A stretch of 64,000 bases of DNA from positions 186,001-250,000 of the forward strand of contig JAPFBR010000002.1 in NCBI GenBank assembly GCA_035798135.1, written 5' to 3'. The position numbers and the translations under genes were made by a program. This DNA is from Sediminicola sp035798135 (GTDB taxonomy: Bacteria; Bacteroidota; Bacteroidia; Flavobacteriales; Flavobacteriaceae). How positions within the stretch are numbered: position 1 is the first letter of the stretch; the number at the start of each line of letters is the position of its first letter. This document shows positions 1-8,591 of this stretch, piece by piece. A model generated the notes under the pieces. It was not told the DNA's origin. It ran no database searches and worked only from the letters and a program-made list of their open reading frames with translations.

Positions 1-858
1 AATGTGACACTACCGAAGTTTATGGAATCCATGGAAAATGCGAGTGGTTTGGATCTCAATGCGTTTGAAACTGTTTGGTTGCGGAATGCCGATTTTCCAT
101 TTGAGCAGGCCATGGCGAGTCTAAAAAAACATTCACCTTCAATTGCCGCTTTTATGGATCTTAAGCGGGAATTGACAACAACGACAGGTAGTAACGAGGA
201 TATTATTATAAGATTTTGGAATGAAACCCGATCGGATTTTCTCAAAACGGCAATCATTAAAAATTACCACACTACCCTTTCCGAGGGCTTTATGGATAAA
301 ATCATGAAGAATGGAAGTATAGAGGTCAGACAAGCTTTGGCCATAAGCATGACCAGGGTGCCAATTGGCCTGAAAGAGGAATTTGAATCCCTTTTGGATG
401 ATGCTAGTTATGTGACCAAAGAGAATGCCCTTTACAAACTTTGGGTCTATTTTCCGGAAAACAGGTCGACCTATTTGGATAAAACCCAGGATTGTTTTGG
501 CCTTCCCAATAAAAACGTACGTTTGTTGTGGCTTACTTTGGCCTTGATCACCAAGGATTACCAGCCAGACAAAAAACCAGATTTTTATTCCGAATTAAGC
601 GGTTACACAGCAGCAAGTTATTCAATGGAAGTACGCCAGGGTGCTTTTCAATACCTATCTGATACGGTTGGGCTATCCGATCAAAATCTTTTGGATTTGG
701 CCAATGCCTGTATGCATCATTCTTGGCAGTTTAAAAAGTTTGGAAGGGATCTCCTGGACCAACTCTTGCAGAACGATATCTACAAAAAGCGAATCAGTGG
801 GCTGAAGGAAAAACTAAACACTGAAGAATTGCGTTATATTAACAGTAAAACAAAATAG
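1..858 (+). CDS. C-terminal part of an M1-family aminopeptidase (5' end outside window)
   Basis: The reading frame is open from the first base, so this is the 3' part of a gene beginning upstream. About 285 residues are visible. The sequence is helical and HEAT-repeat-like, with a run near the N-terminal end of the fragment (residues about 15-40, LDLNAFETVWLRNADFPFEQ) typical of the region after the catalytic domain of bacterial M1 metallopeptidases. The HEXXH zinc site would lie upstream and cannot be seen. The family removes N-terminal residues from peptides, usually in the periplasm in Bacteroidota. The gene stops 1 nt before the first patatin-like gene and is probably co-transcribed with it. 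The assignment rests on family resemblance only. Confidence 0.6.
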   Translation, partial: NVTLPKFMESMENASGLDLNAFETVWLRNADFPFEQAMASLKKHSPSIAAFMDLKRELTTTTGSNEDIIIRFWNETRSDFLKTAIIKNYHTTLSEGFMDKIMKNGSIEVRQALAISMTRVPIGLKEEFESLLDDASYVTKENALYKLWVYFPENRSTYLDKTQDCFGLPNKNVRLLWLTLALITKDYQPDKKPDFYSELSGYTAASYSMEVRQGAFQYLSDTVGLSDQNLLDLANACMHHSWQFKKFGRDLLDQLLQNDIYKKRISGLKEKLNTEELRYINSKTK

Positions 859-859
859 T

Positions 860-1765
860 ATGAGGGCAATGGTAATTTCTGGTGGTGGAAGTAAGGGTGC
901 CTTTGCTGGCGGAGTGGCCCAATACCTCATGCAAGAACAAAAACACAATTACGACCTTTTCATGGGAACATCTACCGGTAGTCTACTGATTTCCCATCTG
1001 GCCCTTCAAAAGATTGAAAAAATTAAGGAGGTATACACCAATGTAAACCAAGATAATATTTTCAGTAATTGCCCCTTTGTTGTTAAAAAGAAATACGGCA
1101 TTGAAAACATTGGCATTGATCACATTAATGTAATGAAGAACTTTTTTAAGGGCAGTAAAACATTTGGTGAAAGTCATAACCTATTAAAATTGATCAGAAA
1201 TACCCTAACGCTTCAAGAGTTTGAAGCGCTGCAAAGTGGCCCAAAAGATATTGTGATCACAGTATCCAACCTTTCACTCAATCAAGTAGAATATAAGTCA
1301 ATCATGGATTTTACGTATGATGAATTTTGTGAATGGATCTGGATTTCCTGCAACTACACCCCGTTTATGACCTTGGTAAAAAAGCATGGATGCGAATATG
1401 CCGATGGAGGTTTGGGCAGTATGGTGCCCATTGAGGAGGCCATTAAAAGAGGGGCTACCGTGGTAGATGCAATTATTTTACAGACGGAGGTTACGCATTT
1501 GAACCGGATGCCCTCAAAAAATGTATTTTCCTTACTGACGAGTATGTTTGCGTTTATGTTGGATCGGATCGAGCATCAGAACATTCGCATTGGCAAGTAT
1601 GTAGCCAAACATAATGATGCCATTATTAATTTTTATTATACCCCCACTGTGTTAACCACTAATTCTCTCATATTTAATAAAGAACGGATGACAGCGTGGT
1701 GGGAAAGCGGATATAATTTCGCTAAACACAAAAATTCAGAACTTAATCCAATAGAACCACAATGA
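860..1765 (+). CDS. Patatin-like phospholipase, first copy
   Basis: This 301-residue protein has the patatin layout: a glycine-rich oxyanion loop at residues 8-13 (GGGSKG), the nucleophile motif GTSTG with Ser38, and the dyad aspartate in a DGG motif (Asp182). The family hydrolyses acyl esters of lipids through a Ser-Asp dyad. No signal peptide is visible, so a cytosolic or membrane-peripheral location is likely. Length is normal for small bacterial patatins. It starts 1 nt after the aminopeptidase fragment and its stop overlaps the next patatin start in an ATGA junction, so the two lipases should be translationally coupled. The substrate is unknown. Confidence 0.88.
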   Translation: MRAMVISGGGSKGAFAGGVAQYLMQEQKHNYDLFMGTSTGSLLISHLALQKIEKIKEVYTNVNQDNIFSNCPFVVKKKYGIENIGIDHINVMKNFFKGSKTFGESHNLLKLIRNTLTLQEFEALQSGPKDIVITVSNLSLNQVEYKSIMDFTYDEFCEWIWISCNYTPFMTLVKKHGCEYADGGLGSMVPIEEAIKRGATVVDAIILQTEVTHLNRMPSKNVFSLLTSMFAFMLDRIEHQNIRIGKYVAKHNDAIINFYYTPTVLTTNSLIFNKERMTAWWESGYNFAKHKNSELNPIEPQ

Positions 1766-2661
1766 GAGCATTAGTTATAAGTGGTGGAGGTAGTAAAGGT
1801 GCCTTTGCCGGAGGTGTGGCACAATACCTTATGGAAGTAGAAAAACGGGAGTATGATATATTTGTGGGCACCTCTACAGGGGGGCTTTTAATACCCCATT
1901 TGGCCACGGACAACTTGGGCAAGTTATATGATATCTATACCAATGTAAATTCACTTTCCATTTTCAGTCTCAACCCATTTATTGTGCGTAAAAAAGGAGA
2001 TAGAAAATACGTTTCCATTAACTTTTTTACCATCTTTCTTCAATTTGTAAAGGGTAAAAGAACCTTTGGTGAAAGCAAGGCCTTAAAAAGGACCATTAAA
2101 AGAAATTTCACCTTTTGCGAATATGAACATATCCTAAAGACACATAAGGATGTAGTGGTCACGGTATCCAATCTCTCCAAAAATAGAGTGGAGTATAAGT
2201 CCATTAGAGATTTTTCCTATGAGGAGTTTTGTGAGTGGATCTGGATTTCCTGTAATTATATTCCTTTTATGTCCCTTGCCAAAAAAGATGGTTTTGAATA
2301 TGGCGATGGTGGATTGGGATGTGTGGTTCCCATTCAGGAAGCAATCCGTAGGGGTGCAAAGGTTGTGGATGCCGTGATCTTGGAATCAGAAAATATGGAT
2401 CGGAGCAAAGTACTTGGAAAAAACCCATTTTCCTTGATGTTGAGCATTTATGGGTTTGTATTGGATCAAATCGAATTTCATGATATTTCCGAAGGCATCT
2501 TATCTGCCAAACATAACGGGGTAGAGCTAAACTTATATTATACACCCACCAAGCTGACAGAGAACTCCTTGGTTTTCAATAAAAAATTGATGAAACAATG
2601 GTGGCTCCAGGGCTTTGAATATGCCCAAAATAAGGATTTTGATGCCAATAGGGATAAGTAA
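1762..2661 (+). CDS. Patatin-like phospholipase, second copy
   Basis: This 299-residue protein is a close tandem paralogue of the preceding gene. It has the same N-terminus with GGGSKG at residues 8-13, the same nucleophile motif GTSTG (Ser38) and the same DGG aspartate (Asp182). The shared block around residues 150-172 (FCEWIWISCNY) is nearly identical, whereas residues 45-135 have diverged, including the region expected to cover the active site. The start overlaps the upstream stop by 4 nt. A recent tandem duplication followed by divergence in substrate preference is the simplest reading. It converges on the next gene with only 3 nt between stop codons. Confidence 0.88.
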   Translation: MRALVISGGGSKGAFAGGVAQYLMEVEKREYDIFVGTSTGGLLIPHLATDNLGKLYDIYTNVNSLSIFSLNPFIVRKKGDRKYVSINFFTIFLQFVKGKRTFGESKALKRTIKRNFTFCEYEHILKTHKDVVVTVSNLSKNRVEYKSIRDFSYEEFCEWIWISCNYIPFMSLAKKDGFEYGDGGLGCVVPIQEAIRRGAKVVDAVILESENMDRSKVLGKNPFSLMLSIYGFVLDQIEFHDISEGILSAKHNGVELNLYYTPTKLTENSLVFNKKLMKQWWLQGFEYAQNKDFDANRDK

Positions 2662-2664
2662 TAC

Positions 2665-3183
2665 CTACCAGAGTTCGCTAATTTCCTTTTTTACATAGGC
2701 CAAAGCGGTTGCTGATGGGGATTGTTTGTCCATGGTCTCGGTGAGGATATCCTCCCTTAATTTATCAGACGTATCAGATTGACTCATCGCTGCACTTCTA
2801 ATAGCCTTTATGGTAGCATTCTTAGATGCTTTTATCACGCTCCAACACTCATCGGAAAGATATATTTGTTGGGACAGGTTGTGCTCAAATTCATTTTCTA
2901 TATTCTTGATCAAAAGGTTTTCATAATCCATTTTGTTGGTGGATACTGGGGAAACCCTAACCACAAGGCTTGGAATGGAAATACGTTCCAAGAACAGGGC
3001 CATGCGCTCATATGCCTGTAATCGAATAGGTAAGGTGTTTTTTTGGGATTCCTTGTGCAATAAATACCTTCTGCGGCCTTCTTCATTTTTGGTGTGCAAT
3101 CTGAAAAAATAAAAGGCAACGGCCCCTGTAACGATTGCGGGTAATAAATAGGCAAACATTTGATAAATTTGGTCTCCTGTCAT
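2665..3183 (-). CDS. Conserved flavobacterial protein with N-terminal membrane anchor (DUF7935-like)
   Basis: This 172-residue protein has one N-terminal transmembrane segment (about residues 10-26) followed by a charged, helical cytoplasmic domain. Its pattern, with RLQAYERMALFLERI after the anchor, matches a small conserved Bacteroidota family I associate with DUF7935. No catalytic motif is visible and the function is unknown. The gene is convergent with the patatin pair, and the 251 nt upstream hold no recognisable promoter or RNA gene. Confidence 0.6.
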   Translation of the reverse strand: MTGDQIYQMFAYLLPAIVTGAVAFYFFRLHTKNEEGRRRYLLHKESQKNTLPIRLQAYERMALFLERISIPSLVVRVSPVSTNKMDYENLLIKNIENEFEHNLSQQIYLSDECWSVIKASKNATIKAIRSAAMSQSDTSDKLREDILTETMDKQSPSATALAYVKKEISELW

Positions 3184-3434
3184 AGTTGGTTTTTTTGGTC
3201 CGAAAAATCGGGATAATTTTAGGTTCAGTTAAAGAACGGTGTATTATTGAAATTAGTATATCAATGCGTCTTTTTGAAATACACTATTTTGTCCTATTTT
3301 CTGGTCTTTTTCGCAATTCTTCCTTGATTACAGGCATTGCAGATTCTAGGAAATAGGATCGAAATGGATTGATGTTTTGTTGTTCAAAAATAATGGTGCA
3401 TGGTAAACCATTACTTTAAGTGAAGTTGCTGTTT

Positions 3435-4208
3435 TTAATGCTTCATATCACTGCGGACCATTAAATAAAAGGCATCAAAATCAGGATGAACCTTTATATA
3501 AATAGCGTCTCCGGCACCAATTTTTGCGACTGCACTTAATCTTTCCGGGACGATCTGATGGGTAATTGCAAATACATCCACTAAGGCAGCTGCACGTCGT
3601 GTTGCCATATCTAAGCCAGTTCCTACAGCAGTATTGCCTTCCACAGAGATAAACATGGAATTATGTGCTTTAAGTACAGTCGCCAATTTTTTAAGTAGGG
3701 GAGTGGCGTCGGTTTCAACCTTGACATTAGTGGCATTGGAACCAAATAACTGTACCTTATCCAACCTTATTGTTACAGCTCCGTTTACTACAGTAATTGA
3801 AGCCTCTTCTCCCAAGGTTTTTTTGAAATCGGTCAACAGCATAAGTGCTGTGGAATCATTGGCCTTTAGGGTTTCGTTGATGGTCTTCAGTTTCGCTTCC
3901 TTTATTTTAAGTGTTTCCAAGGCACGACCAATATTATCTGTCTTTTGGGAAGAGGTTTCCATAAAAGTACTCATGCTCTTCAATAATTGGGCATTGGTTT
4001 TTTTGAGGTCCTCCAATTGGGCCTCGAACGATTCAGCCCTTGCCAAGCTGACATTTTCATTATTCCTAGATTCGGATAGTGCAGATTGGGTGGTGGATAA
4101 GGTATCTTTTAGACTCTCAATTTCCGCCCGAAGTTCCCTCTTATTTTGAGCGTTTAGTATATAGGTAGTGGAAAGTAGGATTAAAAAGGATAGGTAAATT
4201 TTATTCAT
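3435..4208 (-). CDS. Exported coiled-coil protein with degenerate OmpA-like C-terminus
   Basis: Translation most likely begins at 4208, giving a clean signal peptide (MNKIYLSFLILLSTTYILNAQ); an in-frame ATG 12 nt upstream adds MIFY without a benefit. The mature protein has a long coiled coil (about residues 20-120) and a C-terminal region of beta/alpha layout resembling an OmpA/MotB peptidoglycan-binding domain. The usual GHTD and NRR signatures are missing: VEGNTAV replaces VEGHTDS. The domain order is the same as in the OmpA lipoprotein at 9307-10158, but this protein has no lipobox cysteine. A role at the periplasmic face of the envelope is inferred. Peptidoglycan binding is doubtful given the lost residues. 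Confidence 0.6.
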   Translation of the reverse strand: MNKIYLSFLILLSTTYILNAQNKRELRAEIESLKDTLSTTQSALSESRNNENVSLARAESFEAQLEDLKKTNAQLLKSMSTFMETSSQKTDNIGRALETLKIKEAKLKTINETLKANDSTALMLLTDFKKTLGEEASITVVNGAVTIRLDKVQLFGSNATNVKVETDATPLLKKLATVLKAHNSMFISVEGNTAVGTGLDMATRRAAALVDVFAITHQIVPERLSAVAKIGAGDAIYIKVHPDFDAFYLMVRSDMKH

Positions 4209-4222
4209 ATAGAAAATCAATT

Positions 4223-4260
4223 AAAAAAATAGGCGCCACAAAAGTAGCGCCTATTTTTAA
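4223..4260 (-). terminator. Rho-independent terminator after the amidohydrolase gene
   Basis: A perfect 9-bp stem (AATAGGCGC at 4228-4236 with GCGCCTATT at 4247-4255) is flanked by an A run and a T run, so it could work in both directions. It lies 11 nt past the M20 amidohydrolase stop and just upstream of the coiled-coil gene start, so the two genes are probably separate transcripts or linked by readthrough. Confidence 0.8.
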
Positions 4261-4270
4261 TATAGAAAAA

Positions 4271-5554
4271 TTATTTTGCTGCAGCATTTAGGTAATCCAA
4301 ACTCATTTGGGTAAGGGTCTTTACGCCTAAAAGCAAGCCACTGTCATCTATTTTAAAATCTGGCGTATGATGAGGAAAGGCGTCTTTGTTTCCAGGGGTC
4401 ATCCCACCCAAAAAGAAGTAAAACCCAGGTACAACCCGTTGGAAATAGGAGAAATCTTCAGCTCCCGTAACCGCTTTTTGTGATAGTACATTTTCCATCC
4501 CAGCAACCTTTTGCATTGTGGGAAGCATCTGCACTACCAAATCTGGGTCGTTAAATGTAATCTCGGTACTATTCGTTATTTCAATGGTGGCTTCCCCTCC
4601 ATAGGCTTTGGCCAGGGTAGGAACCATTTCTTTCATGCGTCTGTTGATCAGAGCCTGCATATCATAGTCCAACGTTCGGATGGTACCTATCATTTCAGCA
4701 CTTTCGGGAATGATATTAAAACGCACCCCACTGTTGATCTTACCTACGGTTATAACCGCAGCTTCATTGGTAAGTTCGGCCTCTCTACTGATGATGGTCT
4801 GTAGGCCATCAATAATTTTAGCGCTGATTACTATGGGATCAACTCCAGACCATGGTTGTGATCCGTGACTCTGTTTTCCTATCACGTTGATCACAAAGCG
4901 TTGTGCGGCTGCCATAGTACCTCCAGATTTATAGCGAATGGTTCCAACTGGAGTGGCAGAATTGATATGAAGTCCAAAAATGGCATCCACTTTAGGGTTT
5001 TCCAAAACGCCCTCTTTGATCATCAAGGAAGCTCCACCTTCTTCCCCAGGAGGTGCGCCCTCTTCAGCGGGTTGGAAAATAAACTTTACCGTACCCCTGA
5101 TCTGATCCTTGTTTTTGGAAAGTACTTCGGCAACCCCCATTAATATGGCGGTATGGGTATCGTGTCCGCAAGCGTGCATCACCCCAACTTTTTCTCCTAA
5201 GAAATCGGCCGTAACGGTAGATTTAAAAGGGAGGTCGTTACGTTCAACTACGGGAAGCGCATCTATATCTGCTCGTAATGCCACAACCTTGCCTGGCAAA
5301 TCACCTTTAAGGATCCCTACAACCCCAGTTTTTGCCACTCCCGTTTGTACCTCAATTCCTAAGGATTTAAGGTGGGCAGCTATTTTTTCGGCTGTCTTGT
5401 ATTCACGGTTCGATAATTCAGGATTCTGGTGGAAATCCCTTCTCCATTCAATCACTTTGTTTTCAACGGACTTGTATTGTGCGTCCAAATTAGGACCTTG
5501 TGCGGAAGCAACTGCTCCTAGAAGTATAAGCCCTAAAAATACTTTGTTTTTCAT
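4271..5554 (-). CDS. Exported M20-family amidohydrolase
   Basis: This 427-residue protein has a signal peptide (residues about 1-18, ending ASAQ) and the M20D amidohydrolase signature. Seen are HACGHDTHT at residues 127-135 (metal-binding His127, Cys129, His131), the acidic pair Glu164-Glu165 in PAEEG, His196 in LHINS, and a C-terminal GAEDFSYF plus PHHTPDF. The family hydrolyses N-acyl amino acids (hippurate or IAA-amino-acid hydrolase type) with a di-metal site. The signal peptide places it in the periplasm, fitting peptide or acyl-amino-acid scavenging. The DsrE-like gene lies 12 nt upstream on the same strand, suggesting an operon. The substrate cannot be told. Confidence 0.88.
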   Translation of the reverse strand: MKNKVFLGLILLGAVASAQGPNLDAQYKSVENKVIEWRRDFHQNPELSNREYKTAEKIAAHLKSLGIEVQTGVAKTGVVGILKGDLPGKVVALRADIDALPVVERNDLPFKSTVTADFLGEKVGVMHACGHDTHTAILMGVAEVLSKNKDQIRGTVKFIFQPAEEGAPPGEEGGASLMIKEGVLENPKVDAIFGLHINSATPVGTIRYKSGGTMAAAQRFVINVIGKQSHGSQPWSGVDPIVISAKIIDGLQTIISREAELTNEAAVITVGKINSGVRFNIIPESAEMIGTIRTLDYDMQALINRRMKEMVPTLAKAYGGEATIEITNSTEITFNDPDLVVQMLPTMQKVAGMENVLSQKAVTGAEDFSYFQRVVPGFYFFLGGMTPGNKDAFPHHTPDFKIDDSGLLLGVKTLTQMSLDYLNAAAK

Positions 5555-5566
5555 ATTTGAGTTTAA

Positions 5567-6112
5567 TTATAATTTTACAATTGTATAGCCCTCCCCATTG
5601 AGTTGTATCAAGGCCGTCATGGCAGAAAGCGAAATTTGAACCCCGGGCATTATTTCGGACCTATCGAAACCTCTTGAACCGGCCGACTGTCCACATAAAA
5701 TGACCTGCACATCTGCTTTCATAAGGACCTTTACCAAATTTGAATTTGGATTTTCCATCTGATATCTTGCATGATAAGCGGTATCATTCAAAAGATCTTT
5801 GGCTGCTTTACTATGGACCACCAAGGCTACCTTTAATTGGTCTTTGGGTACTCCAGCTTGGGCGTGCATGTTCAAAAATCTGGCTGCCGTTTCAAGTGAG
5901 AGATTAAGCTCCCCCATAGACTCTGAACTGCTGGTCACATCAAAAACCACCTTGAACGTTTTATGGACATCTACTATTACATCCGGATTTTCAACTTGGT
6001 AGACTTTGCCGTACCCTTCAATGAGTGGTCCTGCATTTTTGGTCTGGGCGAAGGTATTATTGGAAGGTATTAAGAGCAATAAAAATAGTGCTGATATCAA
6101 TATTCTTTTCAT
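5567..6112 (-). CDS. Exported DsrE/DsrF-like protein
   Basis: This 181-residue protein has a signal peptide (residues about 1-22, ending TFAQ) and a DsrE-like fold pattern: a beta strand (VVFDVTSSSES), the LNMHAQAGVP helix region, LKVALVVHSKAA, and a strand ending VQVILCGQSA in which Cys140 sits at the position used for sulfur transfer in DsrE/TusD relatives. Family members handle persulfides or bind small ligands, and most are cytosolic. The secreted subgroup in Bacteroidota has no settled function. The gene stands 12 nt upstream of the amidohydrolase and is probably the first gene of that operon. Confidence 0.75.
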   Translation of the reverse strand: MKRILISALFLLLLIPSNNTFAQTKNAGPLIEGYGKVYQVENPDVIVDVHKTFKVVFDVTSSSESMGELNLSLETAARFLNMHAQAGVPKDQLKVALVVHSKAAKDLLNDTAYHARYQMENPNSNLVKVLMKADVQVILCGQSAGSRGFDRSEIMPGVQISLSAMTALIQLNGEGYTIVKL

Positions 6113-6249
6113 GGGAGGTTGTTCAAACGCTAAATATATTTAAAAATCAGAAGACACCTTGTTAATGTTCATAATAATTAATGGATGATTTTAGGATAAA
6201 GTTATTTATGGTTAATTTCACAATTCCTTAGAAATTAAACCAAAATACA

Positions 6250-8574
6250 TTGGAAAAATATTTAAAAGTACTGAATGAGGCCCAAAAAGCGCCAGTTCTG
6301 CACAAGGATGGTGCATTAATGGTCATTGCTGGAGCCGGTTCGGGAAAAACAAGGGTATTGACATACCGTATCGCTTATTTAATGGATCAAGGGGTTGATG
6401 CCTTCAATATTTTAGCCTTGACTTTTACCAATAAAGCGGCACGGGAAATGAAGAAGCGTATTGCCGAAATTGTCGGTAGTACCGAAGCCAAAAGCCTATG
6501 GATGGGAACTTTCCACTCCGTTTTTGCCAAGCTCTTGCGTTTTGAAGCCGATAAATTGGGATACCCCAGTAACTTTGCCATATACGATACCCAAGATTCC
6601 CAAAGGCTCATTGCCTCCATTATTAAGGAAATGGGGTTGGACAAGGATATATATAAATACAAACAGGTACAAAACAGGATATCTTCCTATAAAAATAATC
6701 TGATTACCGTTAAGGCCTATTTCAATAATCCAGAATTGGTAGAGGCCGATGCCATGGCGAAACGTCCACGGACAGGGGAAATATACAAGAACTATGTAGA
6801 TCGTTGCTTTAAGGCCGGCGCCATGGATTTTGATGACCTGTTATTGAGGACCAATGAACTGCTTACAAGATTTCCCGAGGTCTTGATGAAATATCAGAAC
6901 AGGTTTAAATATATCTTGGTGGATGAGTACCAGGATACCAACCACTCCCAATATTTGATCGTAAAGGCCCTTTCGGACCGCTTCCAGAACATTTGTGTGG
7001 TTGGGGATGATGCCCAGAGTATTTATTCTTTCCGTGGTGCGAATATCAACAACATCCTCAACTTTCAAAAGGATTACGAAAATGTTGTAATGTATCGTTT
7101 GGAGCAGAATTACCGCTCTACAAAAAACATAGTAAATGCAGCCAATTCCGTCATAGCTAAGAATACCAAGCAGCTCGAAAAGGTAGTTTGGACGGCCAAT
7201 GAAGATGGCGCCATGATTAAATTGCACCGCAGTACCACCGATGCGGAGGAAGGAAGGTTCGTAGCGGAATCAATATTTGAACACCGCATGCAGGAACAGC
7301 TACTCAATGGAAGTTTTGCAGTGCTCTATAGAACCAATTCCCAATCACGTTCCATAGAGGACGGGTTGCGGAAACGGGATATACCCTATAGGATTTATGG
7401 TGGACTCTCCTTTTATCAACGTAAGGAGATCAAAGATGTGCTTTCCTATTTGCGATTGGTATTAAACCCAAAGGATGAAGAAGCACTGAAACGTGTCATT
7501 AATTTTCCGGCCAGGGGCATTGGCCAAAGCACCATGGACAAGTTATTGGTGGCGGCCAACCATTATGGTCGTTCTATTTTTGAGGTTATGGAAAACCTCG
7601 ATAAAATTGATCTCAAGATCAATTCAGGCACTAAACGCAAGTTGGAGGATTTTGTTACAATGATAAAGAGTTTCCAGATCACCAATGAGAATTACGATGC
7701 TTTTGCAATTGCGGAGCACGTATCCAAAAAGACAGGCCTGCTGTTGGAATTTAAAAAGGACGGAACTCCCGAAGGCATTGCCAAAATGGAAAACATTGAG
7801 GAATTGCTCAATGGAATGAAAGATTTCGTGGAAGGTCAAAAAGAAATTGCCGATGCTACCGGTAACTTGGGGGAATTTATGGAAGACGTTGCTTTGGCAA
7901 CAGACTTGGATAAGGATACCGCAGATGAAGATAGGGTAGCACTAATGACCGTGCATATGGCCAAAGGTCTCGAATTCCCCTACGTTTATATCGTGGGCAT
8001 GGAGGAAGACCTTTTTCCATCAGGCATGAGTATGAGTACCAGAAGTGAACTGGAGGAAGAAAGGAGATTGTTCTATGTGGCCCTGACAAGAGCCGAGAAA
8101 CAGGCTTATCTGACCTATACACAAAGTAGGTATCGATGGGGGAAATTGGTGGATGCGGAACCCAGTAGGTTTTTGGAGGAGATAGATGAAAAATACGTAG
8201 AGAACCTAACTCCGGTAGATAACTACCGCTATAAATCCTTCATCAATTCGGATATTTTTGGGGATGTGGATAAGAGCAAGCTCAGACAAGAGAAACCACT
8301 CTCCAGTACCCCGCCCACCAGTCATAAGCCTAACGAGAGCCAACTTAGAAAATTACGCAAACTAAAACCAGAATTGGCGACGCCCGTGGGCAATACCAAT
8401 GAGGTAGATCCCAATTTAGCGGAGGGTTCCTTGGTGAAGCATACTCGTTTTGGAAGGGGCACCGTATTAAAAATAGAAGGTATTGGCAACGATAAGAAGG
8501 CAGAAATAAAATTTGATAAGGGGGATATTAAGAACCTTTTACTCCGTTTCGCAAAATTGGAAGTCCTGTCATAA
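6250..8574 (+). CDS. uvrD: UvrD/PcrA-type superfamily 1 DNA helicase
   Basis: This 774-residue protein has the full SF1A helicase set: Walker A GAGSGKT at residues 28-34, a DExx box (DEYQDTN, about residue 225), QNYRST, the VALMTVHMAKGLEFPYV motif and the ALTRAEKQAY motif, with the 2B region intact. A C-terminal Tudor-like segment (LVKHTRFGRGTVLKI) of the kind that contacts RNA polymerase in PcrA is present. The likely start is TTG at 6250, because the conserved family N-terminus (MEKYLKVLNEAQ) begins there and no ATG precedes it in frame. It unwinds DNA in nucleotide excision and mismatch repair. The Sua5 gene follows after 17 nt. Confidence 0.95.
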   Translation: MEKYLKVLNEAQKAPVLHKDGALMVIAGAGSGKTRVLTYRIAYLMDQGVDAFNILALTFTNKAAREMKKRIAEIVGSTEAKSLWMGTFHSVFAKLLRFEADKLGYPSNFAIYDTQDSQRLIASIIKEMGLDKDIYKYKQVQNRISSYKNNLITVKAYFNNPELVEADAMAKRPRTGEIYKNYVDRCFKAGAMDFDDLLLRTNELLTRFPEVLMKYQNRFKYILVDEYQDTNHSQYLIVKALSDRFQNICVVGDDAQSIYSFRGANINNILNFQKDYENVVMYRLEQNYRSTKNIVNAANSVIAKNTKQLEKVVWTANEDGAMIKLHRSTTDAEEGRFVAESIFEHRMQEQLLNGSFAVLYRTNSQSRSIEDGLRKRDIPYRIYGGLSFYQRKEIKDVLSYLRLVLNPKDEEALKRVINFPARGIGQSTMDKLLVAANHYGRSIFEVMENLDKIDLKINSGTKRKLEDFVTMIKSFQITNENYDAFAIAEHVSKKTGLLLEFKKDGTPEGIAKMENIEELLNGMKDFVEGQKEIADATGNLGEFMEDVALATDLDKDTADEDRVALMTVHMAKGLEFPYVYIVGMEEDLFPSGMSMSTRSELEEERRLFYVALTRAEKQAYLTYTQSRYRWGKLVDAEPSRFLEEIDEKYVENLTPVDNYRYKSFINSDIFGDVDKSKLRQEKPLSSTPPTSHKPNESQLRKLRKLKPELATPVGNTNEVDPNLAEGSLVKHTRFGRGTVLKIEGIGNDKKAEIKFDKGDIKNLLLRFAKLEVLS

Positions 8575-8577
8575 AAT

Positions 8578-8584
8578 AAGGAGG
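8578..8584 (+). promoter_or_regulatory. Strong Shine-Dalgarno site for the Sua5 gene
   Basis: AAGGAGG lies 7 nt before the ATG at 8592, an ideal Shine-Dalgarno spacing. It is unusual here because almost no other gene in the window has one. It sits right after the helicase stop codon, so it may support reinitiation in a two-gene transcript. Confidence 0.6.
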
Positions 8585-8591
8585 CATAACG

